Below are positions 43,175 through 54,734 of a DNA stretch of 64,000 bases, piece after piece. The notes under the pieces are model-generated. The model made no database searches and was not told where the DNA came from. It was given only the letters and a program-made list of their open reading frames with translations. The DNA is from Globisporangium splendens (taxonomy: Eukaryota > Oomycota > Peronosporomycetes > Pythiales > Pythiaceae), in contig VFIW01000006.1 of the NCBI GenBank assembly GCA_006386115.1, forward strand, positions 351,966-415,965. Reading direction: 5' to 3'. Position 1 is the stretch's first letter. Every line of letters starts with the position of its first letter. Position numbers and translations under genes: made by a program.

Positions 43175-44418
43175 TTAGAGCTGAATGCGTTGGAGGAGTG
43201 CCTGGGCGTGCAGGAGCTCTTCGTACAGCGAGAAGAACTTTTCTCTATCCATCTTAAACTCGAGCTTCGATCCGTTTTTCGTGTCGAAGCGACGATTTCC
43301 ATCGCATTTCGCATCAAGCGCACCAGAGCTCGTGTGCACGACTTGGTCAAGGTCAATGGTCAGCTCGATTTTTTGAGCTGGAGCCATAGACTGGTACGGA
43401 GAGACAGAAGGGAACATCACAAACGATGACGGCAATGAACAACACGGAGCTTTGTAAAAGGAACGCATCATACCTCGGTGGGCTCCGACTCGGATCCATC
43501 ACATTGCCGTATTTTCGAGTCCACGCTTTCGATTTGAGAAAACTGAAGCAACAATAACAACTTAAAATTGTAAGAGACCGTCACTTGGGTAAAATGGTCA
43601 GTAGATTGTGCTTACTATCTTACCTTGAAGCTTTCACACTTCAATTGCTCTCGTAGGTTGACTACGTTGCGTTCGTAAACCTGGGCCACGATGTCGACCA
43701 AACTTTTTTCCAGACCTATCCAAGTGCGAAGCCCACATGAGCAAACTTTAAAATTGCCAAGTCCACAAGGAAAACCAAGACAGACGAGCGCACCTAGCTG
43801 CTGCAGCTCGAGCACAAGCTCAGTGTAGCTGACGTTGTACTTGGCACTGCTGCAGAGGACGAATCGAAGCAACGACACAACAGCCTGCAGCAGATACACA
43901 TGCAAACAAGCTTTAGAAAAACAAAACACAGACTTTCATACGAAAAGCTCTCTTACCTTGGCTTCTTTCCGGTCAGGGAAACGCTCCGCCACGCGCTCAG
44001 TGCTCTGTAGAGACCCCATCAGCATAACATTCGTTGAATAAACATGATCAATCTCTCGCTGGAAGAGACCGTAGCGTCCACATCATCGATCTCTTTTCAC
44101 AGACCTGGATCGTGATGTCGGCCGCAAGCATCTCGCATACTAGCCGCATGTCATCTTGGTGCTACATCCGCGTATAACACAATACATATCAGCGAATTGC
44201 CAGCAACGCATGCAATGGATCATAGGAATGCACACATGCATTTACCAGTCGTGAGAGCAGCGGGATCTCAGCGAGCACCCAATCTGGCGGCTCTAGTCCT
44301 CCACAGAAGCGGAATTTCTGCACGCGAGCACACAGCGACAATAGCAACACCAACGTCAGCACTACTGACCACAGCCACACACAGCCTACAGCAACAGCCA
44401 TCCGCAGCGACGCACCAT
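43175..44418 (-). CDS. COMMD4: COMM domain-containing protein 4
   Basis: Eight-exon model, all GT-AG: 44416-44418, 44246-44317, 44105-44161, 43957-44004, 43794-43884, 43624-43715, 43474-43542, 43175-43390. This gives 215 residues, close to the usual 195-200. The N-terminus M-KFRFCGGLEPPDWVLAEI, the central SSAKYNVSYTELVLELQQLG and the C-terminal helix FFSLYEELLHAQALL are the COMMD4 pattern. COMMD proteins form the Commander complex that sorts endosomal membrane proteins; the COMM domain (last about 70 residues) mediates assembly. The first exon is only the ATG. Introns are 72-100 nt. Confidence 0.85.
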
Positions 44419-45319
44419 CGTGCGCGACCTTGGAGCGTTTGCTTGACTTGGTCGATCTTTCTCTTTTTTGCAGGTCAGGCGACAAACATTCCGGTAAAGA
44501 ACCGTGTCATGCCGAATAGAGGAGTGTGATTTTAGCAGGTTGAATAGAAAATTTAGGACAAAGAGAGCTCAAGGAAAATGGAGCCAAGGAATGTAGGCAC
44601 AATGTGATACTGCAGAATAAATTGAGCAAAGATATGAAGAGGTAGATAGATATCGATACAGTGTCGTCGCAAAGAGTAGAAGAGGACAATAACTTCTCAT
44701 ATCGCCCGCACTCACTCACGCTGCCTTGGAATCGCGACAGCGGACGTTCATCAAGGAGAGCGCGTCCCGTTCGAAAAAGAGAACGATCGGCGCTCTGCGA
44801 CATCCCGAGTCAATGAGTGGGGAACCATACGATCATCAAAGTTATTGAGATTGTCTACGTTGGAAAACCAAGTAGAAATGAGTGTACTATAGAAAAGATC
44901 CTGTATAAGTACGGTCATGGTTTGGAGCTGTTCAATGGTTGTCTCACAATATAGTATCGCCTCGTTCCACACGGTCTGACTAGATAATTACGATACTTTT
45001 GATGTTTTTCCTGTGCCTTGTTGACGCTTTGCTGGTGCTTCCCAATGACGTGTGGCTCATGCTGAACCATGCTCATCGAGATACTCCTAGTCATGTTTAT
45101 TTGCGAAGCTCATTGTGCGCTCCAGCCCAATGGAAAACGATCTGGAAGTCAATTCATTTTGCTCCTGAGGAAAGGATGTCCTGCTCACCAGCATCAGCAA
45201 CGTGAGCAACTCGCTGGTCACATCGGTGTGCTGACACAACGGACCAGAAATAGACTATCACACTTGGTATTTGGTCGACAAACAGTGGCTTTCACATTTC
45301 CTTCACATTGAGAAGCACG
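44419..45319. other. Intergenic region
   Basis: Shared upstream side of COMMD4 and the following plus-strand gene. A minus-strand frame at 44751-44972 has an exon-like end and a nearby GTGAGT, but I could not build a gene. No repeat or RNA is recognised. Confidence 0.4.
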
Positions 45320-47329
45320 ATGGCCGCCTTTAGGAGTGTCAATAATGCTAGTACGCTCGAGTCTGGCGGAAGTATTGCCGCCGATACGAACCCTAAAAAC
45401 GAAGATCCAGTCACATGTGAGACCCACAACTACGTCGTGATGCTCATCCAGGACTGGCTCGCGCTCTCCAAGTTCCACCTGACGCAGCGCTGCTTTGTCG
45501 ATGAATGCAAACAAGTCGGAAAGCCGCTGCCGCCGCCAGAGTCATGGTACCACATGACCGAGCAACTACAGTTTGACTTACTGCCGCGTCATGGGTCCAA
45601 CCATTATGACACCAAACAGCTACCTGGTGCATTGACACTTTCGCTACTGGACAGAGTTGTTCGCTTCGCGATAGCAGAGCGACAAAAAGATGTGATCATC
45701 TATCGTCAGCAGCAAACGGTGCTCATCACCAAGAAAACGCGAGCAAAAGAGTTCAAGTTCATGAGTAAACGACTGCTGCCTGCATCAGCATCAGCTCCAA
45801 CACTCCGAAAATCGTCCCCAACTCCTGCACATACACAGCCCTCACTGGTGAGTAAGACCAGCTTACCTGGAAGCTCATCGTTGAACACGATTCCTTCGGC
45901 GCATCGACCCAAGTCTGCTGTTGTTTGCAAAAGCACCTCGGAGCTGATCACAAAAAGCCTCTTTGGTGGCTCCTCTGCGCAGTGCGACGCCTCGTCATCT
46001 CCAGCTAGCAACAGTGAACATCCTACAAGTACCGCTGAAGCGACTCCACAGAGCAAAATGCGTCCAGTAAGTGCTGCTGGAACTCTGACTCCGAACCGAG
46101 ACTCGCTATCGAAGAAAAGTTCCCATACGATAGAAGTCCCCAGTCAAAGTGTCGCTGATCAACAGTCTGTCCCAAGGCGTCCATCGCTGCAGCGGAAATC
46201 CATCACTCCAAGTGACAGCGCGAAAGATCTCGCACAGCTGGGAGATCAGCGCCACGCGAGTCGAGTGTCGACTCCTGGTCTCCCATTCATCGTAGAAGAT
46301 CAGCAGAACAGACAAGATGCAAAGCACGGGGGGGAAGACAACGAGCTCGATGAAGCAGAAACCGCAAATCCTGAAACACCTGCACTCGAGCTGGAAGAAA
46401 TGAGCGAAGAACGATTAATCTCGCAGTACTCATCTCTCGACAAGCCAGCGATCAAGAAAATTCGACGTGTCCTCGTCAAATCGAACGCATGCACACAGGA
46501 GTTTGAGAAAGCGAAACGAACCATCGACAAGATCCAAACGAAAGCCAAACTCCGACAGCTTCGACGAGATCTGACTGCTGAGCAGACTCCATTGCTGAGC
46601 AGCACAATGGATAGTCTGAACAAGGAAGCCTGCTCGCTTTGCCAGTATGTGTTTTTGAAAAAGAATCTCTCCATGCGAGTTCCATACAAATGCATATACG
46701 ATCTCCGGTTGTCGTGGGTAGCACAAAAGAAGAAGCAGGAGCTCGATCAATTCGAGGCTGCTACAAACAAATGCGGACCAGAGGCATCAAACAGCGACGA
46801 AGACATACAACGAGACGATGATCAAAGTGATGAAGTGGGTCGAGCGCAGCAAGCGCATTTGTACGATGAAGTCCCGATCTGCGCGTTTTGCTCCCAGTTG
46901 GTGTTGAATCTGTCTTCGTACCGAGTACGTTGGAACGACTTGCTTTCAGTCCGCATGGTGCTCATGATACTCATCTATAACCACTTCGTTTTGTATCTCT
47001 TGCAGCCATCGTCTGATGAGCGCAAAGCACAACGTATCGAGGACAAGCGTCACGCTTCGGAGCGTCAAAAGTCGAGAGAAGCTGCTAATGTTCGTGAGTT
47101 GGCTCGCTGCGACCCGTTAGACTTTGACTCGTGTCGACTCAACAGCGACGTGGAAGAAGTGCTCGAGTTTGACGCCGATGACCGCCCGCATATCGTCAAA
47201 CGCCGACGACAAAAAATGGGGCGCGTCCCGGCGCAGCTCGGACTGGTCTCGAAGCGGCTCCACTACGACCAGCTTCGGAGTCGGACGCTGCTGACGCTCA
47301 ACAACAAGAAGTGGCAGATCATCACCTAG
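45320..47329 (+). CDS. LisH-like, CxxC-containing protein of unknown function
   Basis: From ATG 45320 (MAAFRSVNN). An 81-nt intron (46925-47005; GTACGT...TTGCAG) is in frame and otherwise reads through as a hydrophobic insert. Spliced length is 642 residues. Residues about 35-65 look like a LisH-type helix pair (LIQDWLALSKFHLTQRCF). A long Ser/Pro-rich disordered middle follows. The C-terminal third has two separated CxxC pairs (CSLC, CAFC) that could bind one zinc, and ends in a basic segment (HIVKRRRQKMGRVPAQLG). I do not recognise a named family. Confidence 0.7.
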   Translation: MAAFRSVNNASTLESGGSIAADTNPKNEDPVTCETHNYVVMLIQDWLALSKFHLTQRCFVDECKQVGKPLPPPESWYHMTEQLQFDLLPRHGSNHYDTKQLPGALTLSLLDRVVRFAIAERQKDVIIYRQQQTVLITKKTRAKEFKFMSKRLLPASASAPTLRKSSPTPAHTQPSLVSKTSLPGSSSLNTIPSAHRPKSAVVCKSTSELITKSLFGGSSAQCDASSSPASNSEHPTSTAEATPQSKMRPVSAAGTLTPNRDSLSKKSSHTIEVPSQSVADQQSVPRRPSLQRKSITPSDSAKDLAQLGDQRHASRVSTPGLPFIVEDQQNRQDAKHGGEDNELDEAETANPETPALELEEMSEERLISQYSSLDKPAIKKIRRVLVKSNACTQEFEKAKRTIDKIQTKAKLRQLRRDLTAEQTPLLSSTMDSLNKEACSLCQYVFLKKNLSMRVPYKCIYDLRLSWVAQKKKQELDQFEAATNKCGPEASNSDEDIQRDDDQSDEVGRAQQAHLYDEVPICAFCSQLVLNLSSYRVRWNDLLSVRMVLMILIYNHFVLYLLQPSSDERKAQRIEDKRHASERQKSREAANVRELARCDPLDFDSCRLNSDVEEVLEFDADDRPHIVKRRRQKMGRVPAQLGLVSKRLHYDQLRSRTLLTLNNKKWQIIT

Positions 47330-48012
47330 AGGCTGCTTTGCTACGACTCGCTTGTTAGAGCGAGTGGACGAGACGCGATGCCGCGAAATCAAAGGGTGCG
47401 GTCGCGATGTCGTGAGGTGCGATGCATCGGCAATGGTGCTGTCGCTTGAGAAATGTAGCCATGTTGTAGGTCTTTTTATTTTAATAATTGCCAACCGATC
47501 CTCGGATTTCAGCACATTCGAAACTAACTGATATCAGTACACTCCATGTCCCAAACGGTCGTCGACAGTAGCCCTACCCCGCCTTTCGTATCCAGCTGGC
47601 TTGATGGAAAACTGGTTCCTTTCTTTACCATCAGACCATCCATTGGTCAAAAACCTCTTCATTTGCCTCTACACTCGTTCTGTATTGGTCAAAAGCATGT
47701 GATGCAGCTGTTGATGGCAGGCTACTCTTAGAAGTGTCGGTGGCAGGTTCTGACAGCGAGGGTAAACAGCCAGCGATTCACACCTGCATCAATTGATACA
47801 TTTTCCAGAAATAGAACCTCTTGAATGCTTTCGTAAACACGATGCAGAGATTGACTCACCTTCATATGTTAATTTACCTACACACTAATCGGAAACAGTC
47901 TCACGATCCTTCAATAGAGGGTTTCCCATCTGAATTCCTCTCTCTACGCGGCAGTCACACAAGCCCTCTCTCTCCCTTTAAGCCATTTCGTTATTAGGGA
48001 GAAGAAGCGAAG
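47330..48012. other. Intergenic region
   Basis: Presumed 3' UTR of the upstream gene and promoter of the next. A pyrimidine-rich tract and the sequence GCCATTTCGTTATT lie just before the ATG at 48013, which might be an initiator region. Nothing else is seen. Confidence 0.4.
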
Positions 48013-49936
48013 ATGGTGTCGATCGAAGAGAACAGCGCGGATGTGCCCACAGCATCGACGCCCAACGGCAAGCGCCGCTTCTCCATCGGGAACTTCCTGC
48101 CCAAGGTGCCGTCCTACCTGCTGCAGAAGCCCCCCAAGGACGGGGCCATCGCGGAGGACCCCTCGGACGAGGTCAAGGACCTGCCAGAGTTCCCAGACCG
48201 CCGCTCCCATGAGGCCGATCTCCCGCAGCACCAGCCGTCGCAGTCGCCGGCGGCGGCCGCGGCCGCGGCGCTGCGTCGTCGAGGCATGTCCATCGAGCAG
48301 AACGTGAGCACACTGGTGCGCCGTATGACGATCCGTCAGAGCTCGGTGTCGTCGGAGTCGGGCGGCAGTCCGTCGAGCCGCAGCTCGATCACGGGCGGCT
48401 CGAGTGGCTCGTTCTCGCCTCGCTCGGACCCGAGTCTGAAGGCGCGTCGTGGCGCGTGCGTCGCGACCAAGTATGGTACAGGCGTTGTGATTGATATCCG
48501 TCTGGACGACGGGTTTTACATTGTGCAGCTCGTGCCGAAGAGCATCGCGTACCTGCGTGAGGATGCGATCATTCGGGAGATCAAGTCCGTGGTCGGCGAG
48601 CGCGTGAAGACCCGCTGGGGACTCGCGACGGTCGAGAATTACTATGTCGAGGACGATATGTACAACATTGCGCTCGACTGGCGCTGGGACGACGACCACG
48701 TGTGGCGCATGAAGGCGACGACGAAGAAGTTCGAGAAGATCAGCACCCGCGGTTCGATCATGCAGAACACCAAGAACATGCTCTTTGAAGGGTACTCTAC
48801 GATCCGCGGGAGCACGACCACGGGGTACGCCAACGTGGTCGCGCGCCTCAACACGGTACCAGCGATTCCCAAGAGGTACCTAATGCTTTTTTAATACATG
48901 TTGCGTGTGCGTTTTTGATTCATGTCTTGTGTATTCTTAATCGTGCATTGTCTTTTGTTGTTTGTAGACGTGCATCGCAACCACTGGGCAAGGTGATCAC
49001 GCCATTCGGTATCTGTACGGTCATCGAGGTGCAGTCCGACAAGTTCTTCGTGGTCAAGACGCCGTGCGGCGCGACAGGATACTTGCACGCGGACTCGGTG
49101 AAAATGGTGCAACGCCGCACCCACTACGTCTCTGGCGACCGCGTGCGAACACCGTACGGCCTTGGCGAAGTCCAATGCTTCCGTGATGAAGATGAGGTCT
49201 ACGAGGTGAAGCTCGACTTTTCAATCGGCACGACCTCGTTAGCGCCCACGCTTTTCATCACTGACGTGCACGCGGAGACGCAGTTGTCGTACGCTCCAGC
49301 CGGCAGTCAGAACAGCAACAACAACAACAATCGCTTCTCCTCGATCTTCACCATGACGAGAAACTCAGTTTTCTCGGCTGGAGCCACCGTGAAGGCGTCT
49401 GCCTCAGGAGGCTTTAACACGCTGTCGACAGTCAAGACGAAGGTGTCCACCATGGCAGCCATTAAGCTAACGTAAGTGCTTTGTTCTTGTTCAGCATCAC
49501 TCACTCCAATGCGACCAAATTTGCTAATGAATTGTGGCTAACCTATGCATGAAATCTATGAAACAACAGCAAGAACAAGTTCCAAAGGGGAGAGCGCGTG
49601 TTGACGAAGTTGGGATCCGGGTTCGTCGTCGAAGTGCGTCCACTGGAAAAGATCTACGAAGTGTACCTTCGTCGCCTTAAGTTTACTGGTTACTTCCACG
49701 AATCCGCGTTGTCGCCATTCCCGTATGAGCGCGTGACGCATTTCGTTGTTGACGGGCGAACGATCCCTGCGCCGGAACTGCCCAAGAACGCGTCGGACGT
49801 GAAGCGCCGCCAAGTGATCAATGCTGCGATTCAGTCCGCAAGAGAAGGCAAGTTCCTGGAAGTGCCTGGCGCTTCAGCAACGGAGAACGCGGCGGCGTCG
49901 GACGTGAGCGTCCCAGCGCCCACTGCGTCATTGTAA
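48013..49936 (+). CDS. Protein with three SH3/Tudor-like repeat modules
   Basis: Exons 48013-48875, 48968-49471 and 49570-49936 (introns of 92 and 98 nt, phases 2 and 2), 577 residues. The N-terminal 150 residues are Ser/Ala-rich and disordered. The remainder holds repeated beta-rich units with the signature G-x-R/C-V-x-T-x-x-G-x-G-x-V: GACVATKYGTGVVIDI, GERVKTRWGLATVENY, GKVITPFGICTVIEV, GDRVRTPYGLGEVQCF and GERVLTKLGSGFVVEV. Several are followed by a YLHAD / YLRED / YFHESA step. No enzyme motif. The family is not named; a binding or scaffold role is inferred from the small beta modules only. Confidence 0.8.
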
Positions 49937-50114
49937 GTGAAATAGTTAGGGAAAGCGACGCTCATTTATGGCTGCGAACAATTCGCACCCATTGCGAGCT
50001 CCGTTTGATCTCTTCGTTTTTGCTTAAAGGCTAGGTTTTGTGTGTTAGTTTCCATTCACCCCTCAAATAAATATCATTCAAAGTGCTCTGTGGACAATTC
50101 GTTCTGCTATGAAG
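49937..50114. other. Convergent 3' region
   Basis: Short spacer between convergent genes; an AATAAA-like signal (CAAATAAATA near 50065) may serve polyadenylation of the upstream gene. Confidence 0.4.
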
Positions 50115-51452
50115 CTAGGCGAGCATGCGATGCTGCTCCTTGATGATCTCATGCTGCCGGGCGCTGATGCCGATGTACCTGGAGAACGGCACGTTTTCGT
50201 CCTTGATGCCCTTCTGCCGTCGATTGTCAGGGTACGAAAAGATCTTGAGCGACGGTCTTCCTGTATTGTTGGTGCCGCCATTGCTACTGCTGCTATTCCG
50301 ATGTGCTGTACTGTCATGATTGCTGCTGCTTGGATCCACCAGCCCATACTTCTCGCGCATGCGGACGGCTTCTTTGTACTGCTTCCGTCAAAAGAGGTCG
50401 TCGTTCTCTTTCCGCTGGTACGCGCTTTCATTGTCGAAGCGCTGGTTGCGCGGCACTTCAATTGCACCAGCGGCTCCCATCGTGAAGCTCGCAGACTCGC
50501 CTCCAGATGACGCATGCCCAGGTGCAAGCGAGGCATGTGTGGACAGCATTGCAACTCCAGACGCGTGGTAGCCCGCCATATTCGACACCGTTGGGTGGAT
50601 TTTCCAGTTAGTGCGGTGCTGTCCAATGGCATTGACATGCATCGACCGGAACTCTTTGATGACGGCTTCGGCTCGCTCAAATTCGATGCGGTACTCATTG
50701 CGCTGATGTAGCGCCACTGTGAGCGCAGAATCCTTGATATCGAGGAGCCGCACAAGCATATCCACAAGTCAGATACTCAATGTGCCACAAAGTAAAAAAG
50801 AACCAAGCAGCAATACACCTTTCGCAGTTCTTCTAGCTCCTGTTGGTGCGTGCAGCACTCATTCATACCATCGCACGAGTCATTATCATCACCAGTCTCG
50901 TAGCCATGACGAAATAGCTTTGCCGCCATGCTTTTCTCCGTGGGTGACGTCGGTCCATAGTCTGTGTATTGCTCCAAGCGCTTGTACGCACCCAGCAACT
51001 CCTGCTGCTGGTTCTCGAAATCTCGTGTGAGGATCTCAATCGTCGCGGCCATCTCCAGCACCTGCCGGTGGGCATCAAGCGCGTCGGCGCTCAGACTAAA
51101 CTCGTAGTTGTAGTGGTTGTCCACTGGCTCATGGTGCAGAGTCCTGCATGACGCAGTGTCGGATTCACAGCGCTCTTCCCACCGACCATCGTGTCCACCT
51201 TGAGCGTGCGATCTCGCATCTCTGTTTTGATGCTCTTGCGCGAGGCGTCACTCAGGTGGAATGGCTTCTCTTCGCGCGTGATCCATGGATTGCGTTGCCC
51301 AACCAGATGCGCTGCAACCACCTGTGCGGCGTAGAAATAAACGCGCTGCCAGCTTCAATGAGGCGGCGTCCCTTGCTGCCTCTCCTGGACCTTTGCACAG
51401 AATATTCAGCATTTGCATGCTCCCAATCGTCCACATTCGCCAAGGGTCTCAT
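50115..51452 (-). CDS. Coiled-coil protein (5' exons unresolved, one in-frame TGA)
   Basis: Supported exons: 50115-50732 and 50819 to about 51133, joined by an 86-nt intron (ELRK|DSALTVAL, phase 0). Further upstream frames to 51452 read as coding (REEKPFHLSDASRKSIKTEM; MRPLANVDDWEHANAEYS), but their splicing could not be settled. The central region is coiled coil (AATIEILTRDFENQQQELL, RNEYRIEFERAEAVIKEF) followed by a Ser/Asn-rich tail ending HEIIKEQHRMLA. A TGA at 50388-50390 is followed in the same frame by RKQYKEAVRMREKYGL, clearly coding. No named family is recognised. Confidence 0.55.
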
Positions 51453-51750
51453 TGTCAGATCCTTCTAAAAATGGCATCGTTTCAAGCCACTGGTACACTG
51501 TGCCATTCTACAACTGCAGATGTACCACTATCAACGGTACAGTCTATGAATCTTCCCCCCCTCTTCTAGCGCCATCATCATTTGTTAACGAGTGTGCCGC
51601 TTCCACTGGTACACTCCATAGTTACTGACTGACTTCCTCCGCGTGGCCAGCACGCTGCAAATAGAAAAAAAGGCGCAGGATCGCATTCGGATTCTTCCTC
51701 TGCGCAGCACATCTCTCTCTCTCTGCGTCTACCGCCATAACCGAAGACTC
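51453..51750. other. Divergent promoter region
   Basis: Separates the minus-strand coiled-coil gene from the GILT gene. No feature recognised. Confidence 0.4.
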
Positions 51751-54546
51751 ATGGGCGGACGAGTGTGGACGCCGCTGCGCGCGCTGCTGGCGGTCGTCGT
51801 CGTGTGCGTCACGCGCACTTTGGCCGCGCCGCCGGACTCGGGCGGCGTCGCGCAGCAGTACCGCGTGCCGCTGCGCGTGTACTTTCGCGCGTTCTGGTGA
51901 TGCGGATCGTGCACTATGAAAGGCTGTGGGATGCATCATTTTGTGTGTGTATGCAAGTGGCTAACGTGGCTGTGTGTGTGTGTGTCTGTGTGTGTAGCCC
52001 GGCATGTCAATGGTTTGTGAGCGATCCGCTGCTGGAACTCGTGCGCAACGAACAGTACGTGATGCACTCGCTATCTATCTACCCTTTATTCTCATTATAA
52101 GCAACTCCTTAGCAGTGTGCTGACGGCCATTTTTCAATGGTATGTATTCACCGTGTTTCCGTTGAACTTACGCTGCGTCAGGTTCCGCAATGTGATCGAT
52201 CTCAAGTAAGTGTGGGTGCATCTGTCGGCGTACGTGGCGCTACATGTTCCTTCTAACTCTGCTGACGTGTATATTGTATGATTACTTGAACGTAGACTTC
52301 TACCTGCTGCGGGTATGGTGGAGGAGAAGGACGGCAAGCTCGTGTGCGAAGGTGGGTCGCTCGAATGCACGGGCCACCGCCTGAAGGTGTGCATAATCGA
52401 CAAGGACCGGAACGACGTCGTCAAGTACCTCGGAAACATCGCTGTGCGTGCAAAGATATCCTTCGATATCTTCTACAATGTGCGTGTATCCTCAATGCAT
52501 GACTGACGAACACCTTGGATGGCATTTTTTTCCATGGAAAACAGTGCATGGAAGGCGATGAGTCTGGACGCGTGGGCGACTGGGGCGAGAAGGTGAAAAA
52601 CTGCCTCACGACAGAGGAACGCGCGGTCGTCGACACGTGCTTCAAGACCAAGAGCACGGAGTTGCTGCGAGAGGTATGCTCCCCCATGTTGTGATCCTAT
52701 TCCGATGTGTTTTCTCATTTGTGTTATCTTTTTCGCGGTATTGTAGATGATCCAAATCGAGCATGCTGGCAGCGTGAAATGGATGCCATACGTGCGTGTT
52801 GCATGTGCTTCACAGCGATTTCAATGCCTCTCTCTATTACTGGTTTACTAATCGCCTATATCTCGCTGGTGGTGCTTATGTTGGCTTAACGATGCAGACT
52901 GTCGTGGAGCAAAAGGTGTTGGGTTCGGAAACACAAGGCGTTGGTCTGGGAGAGCTCCAAGCCAGCGTGTGCGCAGCCTACAAGGGACCAAAGCAGGTGG
53001 GTCGTGCGCAGTCCAACCCACTGTTCCATTGCGCGCATGATCCGCTGTGCTAATCACTCTATAATGCGCTGTGTGCTCGTGTCAGTTTTACCCCGACGCG
53101 TGCCTGCAACTGGTCGGTGAGCAGAAAATCGTGGCAGCAGTCGAGGACGATGCTGCCGCCCACGCGCCAGCGCACGCCGCGCCAATCGATCCTGCAACCG
53201 CCGCTGAGAAGGCGGAAGAAGAGGAACTCGAGCTCGCGATCCGAGAGGAAGTGGCCGCGTCCGGCAGAGTGCGTCTCGAGGTCTTCTGGCGAGCATTCTG
53301 GTGTGTCTCTTCCCTGGGTTCAATTGGAAAAATGCGTGGGATGAAATAACTCATATGTGAAATTGTGGTATCCTCATCTAGCCCTGGCTGCATGGCGTTC
53401 ATCACCAAGCCATTGCTCAACCTCTTGCGGGATGAACAGTACGTTTATGCAGTGGCTGGTTGATTTGTCGTAGTGGGGTCGTGTGGCTGACTTGTTGTTG
53501 ATGGTGTTAAACACAACAGGTTCCGCAATGTGATTGATTTCCGGTACGTTTGACCCTCTTTGATGACCAAATATCATATTTTTGTATGCTGACTGATGGC
53601 TCGTTTTGGTTCGTTTGATGCTCTTTCGTAGACCTGTGCCTGCGGCCGGTACTTCGTTCGATAGCACGGGCAAATTCGTGTGCAGCATGGGCATGGTGGA
53701 GTGCATTGGGCACAAGTGGATGAGTTGCGCCATCGACCTCTTCCCGAAAGTCGACGAGCTCATTGAATATTTGGCGGTAATGACATTTTGTCCCATTGTC
53801 ATCTTGCCGCCGTTGACTTTGTTCTCACTCGCATGAATCCTCGTTTTTTATGCGGTGCAGTGCCTGGAAAGCAAGGACAACAAGGGCGTGACCTGGTCGT
53901 TTGTCGTCAACAAGTGCTTCCCTGGCGACAATGCCAAGAAAATGCAAGCGTGCTACGACACGAGAGGGGACGACCTGCTGAAAAAGCACGTCGCGCAGCG
54001 CGAAAAGGTGGATGTGCTCTGGGTGCCGTATGTGATCATCAATGGCGCATCCATTGGCGACGCGCGTCACGGCATTGGCTACAAGCAGCTTTCGGATGAA
54101 ATCTGCAAGGCGTACACGGGTCCATTCGAGGTGAGCTCATTGGCGTCTGCAGCTGAAAATGAGAGAGAAGCTGACACTGATATGTTTGTTCCACTCTTTA
54201 GAATCGTCCGGACGTGTGTCAGCCAAAGCGTCTTCGCGCGGAGAAAGAGAAGGCTGAACCTGCCAAGGAGACTGAAAAGGTGATCAAACCATGTCCTCCA
54301 AAGAAGGACGCCAAGGACAAGGACAAAGCTGCCGCCGCACTGATCGACGAAGACGCTCCTGGTATTGGCGCTCGCATCGATGCGGATCTCCCACAAGCCA
54401 AGGCCAACGCGCTGGCCACTGGACCAGACGCCGACGAGGACACCAGTTCCTCCGGGCTCAACTCCTTGGTGCTGCCCGGACTTTGCGTTGCTGTCATTGC
54501 TCTCGTCGCGTTCCGCTACTCAGGTGACCACAAGAAGGACGCATAA
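51751..54546 (+). CDS. Tandem GILT-domain thiol reductase, membrane-anchored
   Basis: Thirteen-exon model: 51751-51896, 51998-52054, 52182-52205, 52296-52443, 52545-52673, 52747-52791, 52898-52996, 53086-53300, 53382-53438, 53520-53543, 53632-53776, 53861-54130, 54202-54546; 567 residues. A signal peptide (RALLAVVVVCVTRTLAA) is followed by GILT domain 1 (active site CPAC; CEGGSLECTGHRLKVC) and domain 2 (CPGC; CSMGMVECIGHKWMSC; VPYVIINGASIGDA). A Lys-rich linker and a C-terminal membrane helix (LVLPGLCVAVIALVAF) with short basic tail end it. GILT enzymes reduce protein disulphides in acidic lysosome-like compartments. Both domains share exon sizes 57 and 24 nt and the same phases, so the gene arose by internal duplication. 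Confidence 0.87.
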
Positions 54547-54734
54547 GCATTAGAGAGGAGGCAAAGAGAAGAAGAGACGCTGAGGAAGGGGTTCCCAGAC
54601 TACTGCAAAATAGTTGTTTTAACTGTATGAATCTGCTTCTTTTTTCTTCAAACAACACAAACGATCGATGCTTCTTTGACGAATGCTGAGAATTCTCACA
54701 AGTGCCGTTTAGAAGCAGTACTATGTGCAGATAC
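54547..54734. other. Convergent 3' region
   Basis: Spacer between the convergent GILT and 7TM genes; no feature. Confidence 0.4.

Noticed and set aside
46925..47005. Hydrophobic insert in the LisH-like protein read as a membrane helix
   Set aside because: It has GT..AG ends, a pyrimidine-rich 3' part and a length divisible by three; read as a retained intron.
47944..48699. 251-codon minus-strand frame, Arg/His/Ala-rich
   Set aside because: GC-rich shadow of the repeat-module gene.
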